The position numbers and the translations under genes are program-made. Positions 56,978 through 64,000 of a stretch of 64,000 nt of DNA are shown here, one piece after another. The stretch covers positions 29,741,879 to 29,805,878 of the forward strand of contig NC_065571.1 in the NCBI RefSeq assembly GCF_937616625.2, written 5' to 3'. Within the stretch, counting starts at the first letter, position 1; each line of letters starts with the position of its first letter. Under the pieces are notes generated by a model. It saw only the letters and a list, made by a program, of their open reading frames with translations, searched no databases and was not told the DNA's origin. The stretch is from Mercurialis annua (Eukaryota > Streptophyta > Magnoliopsida > Malpighiales > Euphorbiaceae).

Positions 56978-59900
56978 TGTAATATCCCGTATAATTTTAA
57001 TTTATTTCGCGATTAATTCTGGTAGTTTTCTAGTCGTTTTTGGTTTTGCGGTTCGATTCGTGACTAGTTGAATTTAGGGATACTCGGTTCAGGTTGTGGT
57101 TCAACCAAAAAGGGTTGAACCACAAGAAAAAAAAAAGAAAGTTCTCGTACGAGACCAACAGGTCTCTTACGAGAACCTCGTTTAGTTAGCCTGGTCTCGT
57201 ACGAGACCAGGCATTCTCGAACGAGAACCAGGCCAATTTGGCCGGTCTCGTTCGAGAATTATTTCCCCAAGGGAGGGGCCAGTTTTGTCTTTCGTTTTTA
57301 ACCTAATCGACCTACTTAAATACCAAAATTTCAACCCTAATTCATTCTCCATTCTACAAAGAAACCGTAGCCATCATTCCTTTCCGTTTTTGCTGAATTC
57401 TCTGATCAAAATCCCTCTCAAAATTCAAGGAAAATCATCGGTAAGTTTGTTTTGTAATTTTAGTTTTGGCTTTGAACGGCATTCCGTATTTTTGATCGTT
57501 CTTAATCGTTTCTAGATCGAAATCAAAACCGTTTGCTTCCAGAGATTCTAGACTCGCGTATCTACGTTTCCCTATCTCGTTTTCACAAAACGGTACGTAA
57601 TCGACCTCGTTTCAATCGCCGTACGGTTTATCGTTTTGAGTTTGTTTTTCTCTGTTCTTGGTTGTATATGTTTATGTCGTTGCTTTTCCTTTGTTTAATG
57701 CTATGGTATGAATGATTTATTGAGGGATTAGTTTGTTGTTAGGCTGTAAATAGCTGTTTAGATTGATTTGCTACGATAATTGCTTTCGATGATCGTCATC
57801 CTCCTCCGTCTTGTTTATTCCGTTTTCTTGATTTCGGGTGTTCATGATTTGACTGCCATCTCTGTTGATTTCATTGATATCATTAGCATTAGGTATCATT
57901 TGGTTAAGTTTTGATGTTGCATCATTAAGGATAAATGGAGTTATGGTTGAGAGTAATGGTGGCGGGGATGATTCTTTTTGAATGAAGAAGAAGATGGCTT
58001 ATTAGCCACTTTGATCATTAAATTGTTTTGTTTGAATTAATTAGATCCTTTAAGTTATTTCCATTTTGTTTCGATAATAACTTTGATTTTAAATAGACAA
58101 TTTGTATATGTTAAATTTTTATAACTTAAATTAATATAATTACTCAGGTAATTAATGTAATTTTAATTGTAATGTCAATTTGGCTAAATTGCAATTTAGC
58201 CCCTAAAGTTTCTAAAAGACTTATTCAAGTTAAGTTTTATCTATTGGATAACTTTTGGATTTTTGATTGAATTATAAATTAGTAAATTGAGATCGAATAA
58301 TTAATTTGATTTCGAATATCAAATTGGCTAAAGTGCAGTTTAGTCCCTAATTGGCTAAAGTACAGTTTAGTCCCTAATTGGCTAAAATACAGTTTAGCCC
58401 CTAAACTTTTATAAACTTAAAATGGTTAGATTTTTGGGTTGTAACTTGGGTTACTTGGAATTGAAGTTATTGAATTCTGCTTTTAAAATGGATTACTATG
58501 TTATTGAATTATTTTATAAATATAAACTCGGGTTTATATTTGATAAACGTTTTGAGTCGGGTTAGAGTTGGGTCACCCGACAAGTGAGATTAGCTTGGTA
58601 GTTATTGGTAACTCGGCTAACCCACTATTTGGAAATTTATAAAGATTATTAAATAATATTTGTAAATTGGATTTTAAGCGAGAACTCAATAAACTTTTAT
58701 TAATTGGGCTTTATTACCTACTGGGTATTTTTGTGTTGTTTTGGATTGTTTTATTCCGACGTGTTATTTTTGCTAGTCCTATGTGGTATCTAGTACTCAC
58801 TAGAGTTAGGGTCTGTTTTTAATAATTATTTTATTTGTCTAGACCTGTCTAGTGTTCGTGCTCCAGAGGCGAACCAGGATTAGTTGCTTGCCGGTTATCA
58901 CGTGGATTAGCAAGCAGTGAGTTTGTACTTACTATTTACCGCTTTATTAAGTAAATTGTTATTTTAATATCTATATATGTATTTTATACGTACAATTGCG
59001 AACTTGGAATTGAAGTTATTGAATTCTGCTTTTAAAATGGATTACTATGTTATTGAATTATTTTATAAATATAAACTCGGGTTTATATTTGATAAACGTT
59101 TTGAGTCGGGTTAGACTTGGGTCACCCGACAAGTGAGATTAGCTTGGTAGTTATTGGTAACTCGTCTAATCCACTATTTGGAAATTAATTATTATTTAAA
59201 GAATATTAAATAATATTTGTAAATCAGATTTTAAGAGAGAACTCAATAGACTTGTAATAATTGTGCATTGTTACCTTTTGAGAATTTTTGTGTTGTTTTG
59301 GATTATTTAATTCCGATGTGCTACTTGTGCTAGTCCTATGTGGTGTCTAGTACTCTCTAGAGTTAGGGTCTGTTTTTAATAATTATTTTATTTATCTAGA
59401 CCCGTCTACTGTTCGTGCTTCAGAGGCGAACCAGGATTAGTTGCTTGCCAGTTATCACATGGATTAGCAAGCTGTGAGTTTGTACTTACTATTTACCGCT
59501 TTATTAAGTAAATTGTTATTTAATATTAAATATATATATTGTACGTATATTGCGAACTGTTTTATATTATGACTCTTAGTTGGAACATGCTACCTAATTG
59601 GCATCATTAGGACTGCGTGCGCACCGGTAATGATCTGGGTAAGGTATTTATGGAAATGTGGTAACTCGGTGTGAGCGTAGCTCTCGGGACCAAATTGAGT
59701 AACTCAGTGTAGCACAGCTCTCGGGACTCTGGATATGGTAAAAGTGTGGTTTGTGGTAACTCGGTGTAGCTTAGCTCTCGGGACCAGACCTATTGGATTA
59801 TGTTATTTATTTAGAATTGTGGATTAGGGTTCCAACTATTATTCGTAATATCGTTATTAAATGTTTTAAGCGGTTTTAAAGGTTTTCCACTTAATAAATG

Positions 59901-60382
59901 TAGATAGTGGTATAAACTCATCTCAGTATATCTGACCCCGTTGTTTTCCCATTTTTCCCAAGGTTATGATCTGAGAGAGTCTGGTGATCTCCGCATTTAC
60001 TTTTCCTCGGAGGTTCCATTTATTTTAGTAGAACTATCAAACTATTTTATTCTTAGACCGCAGTAGTTGACTAGACGTCGTTATTTTATTCTAGTTGTTG
60101 TCGGATTGGTCCGACTGGATTATTATTGCTTTGGCATGTTATATAATTATTCAGTACTATTTATGTTACGCCTATTTAAAACTCAGTATTGGAAAGCATG
60201 TTATATTTAAATTTTGCATAATATAACTGCTAGAATTAGGCTGAAGTCTCGGTTGCCCCCGAGCATTGGTTTTCTACAGGTTTAATTGAATTGTATGTTA
60301 TAAGGAAGGCTAGCTACGGGTGTTGGTACTACATTACCCATGCCCTAGCGCCGGTCACGAATCATGAAAATGGGTCGTGACA
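56978..60382 (+). repeat. Element B 3' LTR with internal duplication
   Basis: The LTR is 3,405 bp, about 577 bp longer than its 5' partner. A 549-bp segment is repeated: ACTTGGAATTGAAG occurs at 58,453 and again at 59,002. The stretch from about 58,610 to 59,001 matches the LTR variant at 24.7-25.1 kb (for example ATTACCTACTGGGTATTTTT), whereas the second copy matches B's own 5' LTR type (TAATAATTGTGCATTG). The junction at about 59,002 shares ACT. It carries the U3 palindromes (CTGGTCTCGTACGAGACCAG at 57,191-57,210), GTAAGT at 57,441-57,446, and the terminal GTGACA. Confidence 0.9.
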
Positions 60383-60451
60383 CGAATCTTAATTCCGCAG
60401 TAGTTCCTATGACACGACATCAATTATCATGCCAAAAACACAAAACATATA
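60383..60451 (-). mobile_element. Element C leader fragment between B and D
   Basis: On the minus strand this reads through AGGAACTACTGCGG, the leader motif found after the primer site in A and B, and joins the leader at 37,540-37,590 when B is removed. It begins with the right-hand copy of the CGAAT target duplication and ends at the element D insertion (ATATA at 60,447-60,451 may be D's target site). Confidence 0.82.
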
Positions 60452-62620
60452 TGTAATACCCCAAAATATTTTAAGATAATTACGTCGTGCCACGTGTCGG
60501 GATTTCCGATAAATTAAATTAAGGAGAATTTAATTTAATTATATCGGGAATTTAGAATAAATTCTAATAAGTCAATTAGCGGGATTTGAGGATTTGACTT
60601 TGAAAATTAATATAAAATAGATTATAAATCCTGTAATGGATTTTATTTTTCCAAAGTCCGCGAAATAATTTATAGTATTTATGGTAAAAGTATCGAGTCG
60701 ATCGGAGATCGTTTAAAATTTGGACGCGGATAGGTTTTGGACTAAATTGAAACTTTTGAAAAGTTTTAAGGACCAAAGTGTATTTTAGTCAGGTTATATA
60801 GAATAACCTTTAGGATGAAGGAATCATCCAGATTCATTTTCCTTCATCTCTTTCTTTCATTTCCTTCGCTCCGTTTCATACGATCTGTCGCTCGATTCCG
60901 TTTTTCGTCTGTTTCCGACGTTCTATAACTCTAAACGATCGTATTTCGACGGGTAATTACGGTAAGCTTGACGTTTTACCTTTCGTTGGATATATTTTGA
61001 GTTATATCGATTCAAAGTTTTAGGCCACGGAACGATTATATCGTTTTAATCGATATTAGAATTGAATTATAGTGTTTTGGAGTTAGATTAAGCGTTTGGG
61101 GTGTGTTTGAGCATTTTTGGATCGAAAGCACGTCGGAAAAATTGAGTTCCGGGACGGCGTGCGCGGCGTGCGCCCGCGTAGCGGGACTACGCGCCCGCTT
61201 AAGCGGGCAACGCGCCCGCATACCATGCGGGCGATGCGCCCGAATACGCAGGCTACGCGCCCGCATAGGCGGGCTGTGCGCCCGCATAGGCGGGCGACGC
61301 GCCCGCATATGAGTGACATTTCGCCCGCAGCCCGCGCAATTAATTCGTCAATCGACCCATTTTGAGAAAATTCGTGTACGCGCATATCGATACTTGAGAT
61401 AAATTAATACTCGATTAAGTATCGATTAATTTGAGACGTTAACCTAACGAGGTTAAACGAGAATTGAACTAGAAGTGATATTTTATCCATAAACGAGTTT
61501 GATACCGTTTATCGAGATAATCACGTGAGAAGCACGACGGTTAATGAAAGTTCAGTGTGTCGAGTCTTGAGTCTAGAGTCAATCTTAGAATAGGATTCTA
61601 ATACAAATCAAATGTTTTAAAAATTGTTTTAGATCCGGCGAGGCAAGAAGCAGCTGGACCAGTAGTTCGGGAAGCTTGACGTTCTAAAGCCCCGACGTAT
61701 TTTTGGATAAGCGTTTTCTGTGAGTTTATACGATTTTCTTTTAAAGTATTTATTTAAGCAAATATTTTATATTGCTTATTGTTTGTTTTGCATGATTACG
61801 ATGCGAATTTTTTTTTATGAATTACATATGCTTGATTTTAAACCAGTATTGATCCGATGGAACGTGCTACCTATTGGGCGACAATAGGACTGTGTGATCA
61901 CCAGTTTTGATATGACTCAGCTGGGAGCTGATGATGAATATGAAATTTACAATTGGGTTTATGATTTTGATACGAGAGAGCACTCGGCTACGGTGTAGTC
62001 TGGAGTCCCCGTATCTAGTGGCTGGGCCACCAGCGAGTTGGACTCGCAATTGATATTTATGATTGGGTTGATCGATCGATTATTAGTATATTTGAGGATT
62101 AAGGTTTCATTCGGATCCTGTACTTGGCTGCATACGATTAAGTATCGTTTATGATTTTATTTAAATACTTATTGGTGAATGTATGAACTCACTCAGTATA
62201 TCCCAATATACTGACCCCTCACAGATTTCCTTTCAGGATAAAGACGCTTTGAAGCAACGGACTTCTATCCTACTTCCAGAAGTCTGTATTTTTGAGTATG
62301 TAAAGAAATAGTACTTTACTCTTAGAGCTGCAGTAAATAAGTATTTTGCCAGTCAGCTTGTATGTATAGTTTTCTGTAAATATAACTTTAATGTTTTAAA
62401 GTTTTAAACGTTTTACGCTTGCTGCGTTGTGATATTTGTGATTGCCAGAAGATATGTATGCCTGGCATGTGTGCTTCTGCATGACACGTGTTTATGTATG
62501 TCATGCATGATGTTTATGTTTCGCGAAAAATTATTTTACGTTTTTAGGCTTGCTACGGGTTTCGGAGCAACCACTCCCATTCCCTAGCGCCGGTCTCGGC
62601 CCTGAGATTGGGTCGTGACA
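60452..62620 (+). repeat. Element D 5' LTR
   Basis: The LTR is 2,169 bp, from TGTAATACCCC to GTCGTGACA. A TATA-like TTATATAG lies near 60,794-60,801, a possible 5' splice site GTAAGC at 60,962-60,967, and a GC-rich hairpin array at 61,170-61,313. A segment near 61,970-62,046 loosely recalls the CTCGG repeats of the other LTRs. The end matches the GGGTCGTGACA terminus of A. Confidence 0.88.
61170..61313. repeat. GC-rich 21-bp hairpin array in element D LTR
   Basis: Six full units and one partial unit of 21 bp (one of 24 bp) start at 61,170, 61,191, 61,212, 61,236, 61,257, 61,278 and 61,299. Each begins GCGCCCG and most read GCCCGC-spacer-GCGGGC, so each can fold as a hairpin. It is a sharp GC and CpG island in an otherwise AT-rich LTR. 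Overlapping open frames with repeated RPHRRA-like peptides arise because 21 is a multiple of three and are not taken as genes. Confidence 0.88.
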
Positions 62621-62624
62621 ACGT

Positions 62625-62636
62625 TGGTATCAGAGC
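62625..62636 (+). promoter_or_regulatory. Element D primer-binding site
   Basis: TGGTATCAGAGC lies 4 nt after the LTR, the same initiator-tRNA primer and spacing as A and B. Confidence 0.92.
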
Positions 62637-62882
62637 ATGGTCCAATTACCATTGCTTAAGTCATAAGAGTGATTGATTTTCTTAGGAATCTACTGCAGCA
62701 CATAGGACTCGAGTCTTGTCTTTGTACGTATTCATTTGATTTACAAACTTTCAGCTTTCCCTATAGGATGTGAGTCTGTCTTACGTGTGTGTTCGCATGT
62801 GATGTGATGCGCGTTTAATATGATATGCGTTTGCGATAATATGCGATTATGTGGTTAAGTAATGTTGTTTGTCTTGGTCAGG

Positions 62883-64000
62883 ATGTCTGACCAAAGACAA
62901 GAAGAAGAGCGAGCTGCCGCTGCAGCGCAAAATGTTATAGAAGGGGCGCATGACGTCCATCCAGAAGCTCAAGATGAGTCTTCTGTTCACGGTGGAGGTG
63001 GTGGCTAAGAGGCCCAGGCGCAGGCACCTGGAGTGCAAGCGCAAGCCCAGCAACCTAATGTTGTGGGTTTTGATCTGAACCAGTTTCTTACTGGAATTGC
63101 GGCTATGCAAGCCAATCAGGCTGAGGTGCAGAATATGCATCGTGAACAATTACAGCAACAGCAGTTATGCAATGTGGCTTTCACTGACCGAGATATCGTC
63201 TTGGCTTATATGCGCCTTAAGCCAACTCAGTTTGACAGCTCAGGTGATGCTCTCGATTTCCTCGAAGAAGTAGAACGTAACGCTCGACGCCTGCAAGCTA
63301 ATGAGAGACAGACCATCATTATGGTGGAGATGTCAATGAAAGGACCTGCAAAAGATTGGTTTCAGCAGCATATTCAGCCAACCATGGATACTATGACCTG
63401 GGCTGAATTTGCAAACCACTTTAGGGAATACTTTTTACCCTATGCGGTGACGGAGAGTTATCGTAGTCAGTGGTTGACCCTAAGTAGAGGCAATCGGTCT
63501 GTGCAGGAGTATGTGACAGAGTTTACCAGGGTGAGTAGGTTTGCACCAGACCTGACTACAGACCTAGTCAGAGTGAACTCGAGGTTTGTAGAGGGTCTAG
63601 GAGCTGAATTTGTGAGTCTGACATCTGATATCGGGAGAACCCTAGTGCAACTGATCGATAGCGCTAGGCAGATGGAAATTTCTCTGATCCGTTTTGGGAA
63701 GATTCCCGATCCTTCCAATGTTGCTCCTGTGAGGAGTGATGTGTTCCACAGCGTATAGAGCGCACCTACCCAATCATACGTCAGAAGTTATTCTCGACCC
63801 CCATCACGTCAACAGAGAAATAAGAGAGCTCGGTACGGAACTAGAGTCAGTACTTCAGGCACCGGATTTAGTGCCAGATCGATGAGTGACATGGGAGGCG
63901 GAGTTCCTTTATGTCTGAACTGTAATAGGAGACATTATGGCGCGTGCTACATTGCTACTGGAGCGTGTTTTAACTGTGGTCAACGAGGTCACTTTGCTAG
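62883..64000 (+). pseudogene. Element D gag, two in-frame stops, truncated by window end
   Basis: The frame starts MSDQRQEEERAAAAAQ at 62,883. It holds a Gln/Ala-rich N-terminus and the gag core with [18 protein letters not shown] and FREYFLPYAVTESYR (about 63,240-63,470). A Cys-His segment CLNCNRRHYGAC follows, then the start of a CCHC knuckle CFNCGQRGHF at the window edge. TAA at 63,006-63,008 and TAG at 63,756-63,758 interrupt one otherwise continuous frame. The longest open piece, 63,033-63,758, has no natural start. The same domain layout as in A supports the assignment. Confidence 0.9.

Larger units (their letters stand above)
37591..60382 (+). mobile_element. Element B, full-length decayed Tekay-like Gypsy element (interrupted by A)
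   Basis: The element runs from TGTAATATCCCG at 37,591 to GTGACA at 60,382 and is flanked by the 5-bp target duplication CGAAT (37,586-37,590 and 60,383-60,387). Without element A and one extra target copy it is about 11.6 kb. Order: 5' LTR, primer site, leader, gag, protease, RT, RNase H, integrase, chromodomain, purine tract, 3' LTR. Its coding region has seven in-frame stops and a 22-bp deletion, so it cannot act by itself. The LTRs differ by a few percent by eye, so it is clearly older than A. It is inserted in the leader of element C, on the opposite strand to C. Confidence 0.92.
60962..62881 (+). other. Element D putative leader intron
   Basis: GTAAGC at 60,962 and GGTCAG ending at 62,881, one base before the gag ATG at 62,883, would define an intron of 1,920 nt containing the hairpin array, the U5 end and the primer site. 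It parallels the pairs in elements A and B. Inferred only. Confidence 0.35.
60452..64000 (+). mobile_element. Element D, Gypsy element of a related family (3' end outside window)
   Basis: The element starts TGTAATACCCC at 60,452, with a complete 5' LTR, primer site and the start of gag. Its Gag is homologous to that of A but clearly divergent, and the LTR is shorter (2,169 bp) and different, so it is a separate family of the same lineage. Two in-frame stops in gag show it is decayed or dependent on others. Pol and the 3' LTR lie beyond the window. Confidence 0.88.

Noticed and set aside
61036..61385. Overlapping Arg-rich open frames on both strands
   Set aside because: They are readings of the 21-bp hairpin array, which stays open in several frames because its period is a multiple of three.

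Overview
The window is nuclear DNA of a flowering plant. It joins a block of mitochondrial-type sequence, a long AT-rich satellite array and a nest of Ty3/Gypsy chromovirus LTR retrotransposons (Tekay/Del-like by their C-terminal chromodomain). No ordinary nuclear host gene is recognisable. The species cannot be told from the sequence alone.

Layout. Positions 1-11,765 look like plant mitochondrial DNA transferred to the nucleus (a NUMT, or a misjoined mitochondrial contig). The block has an mttB (tatC) copy broken by one in-frame TAG, a minus-strand remnant resembling a mitovirus RNA polymerase at 5,688-6,155, and a degraded Ty3/Gypsy pol fragment of another lineage at about 10,330-11,047. 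Positions 11,766-23,645 and 26,633-32,937 are one satellite array built from roughly 29/30-bp half-units that pair into 59-bp and 88-bp units, with higher-order duplications on top. It is interrupted at 23,646-26,632 by an LTR mosaic, part of which is inverted.

From 32,938 the window is nested retrotransposons. Element C (minus strand, 32,938-37,590 and 60,383-60,451) keeps family-typical ends but has a non-coding interior. Element B (plus, 37,591-60,382, target duplication CGAAT) sits in C and is a decayed gag-pol element. Element A (plus, 42,254-53,443, target duplication GTTCG) sits in B. Its LTRs differ at only 3 of 2,881 positions and its gag-pol is open apart from one 1-nt frameshift. 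Element D (plus, 60,452 to the window end) also sits in C, 69 bp beyond B; only its LTR, primer site and broken gag are visible.

How the parts work together. A, B and D share the same plan: LTR, tRNA-iMet-type primer site 4 nt after the LTR, long leader, gag. In A and B this is followed by protease, RT, RNase H, DD35E integrase, chromodomain, a GGGGAGAA purine tract and the 3' LTR. C has the ends but no proteins, so it would depend on relatives such as A. Two features recur across the LTR families and are the main novelty candidates: clusters of perfect palindromes near the LTR promoter (a GC-rich hairpin array in D), and a conserved GTAAGT/GTAAGC in the LTR paired with an AG just before the gag ATG, which suggests a spliced leader of about 1.9-2.7 kb.
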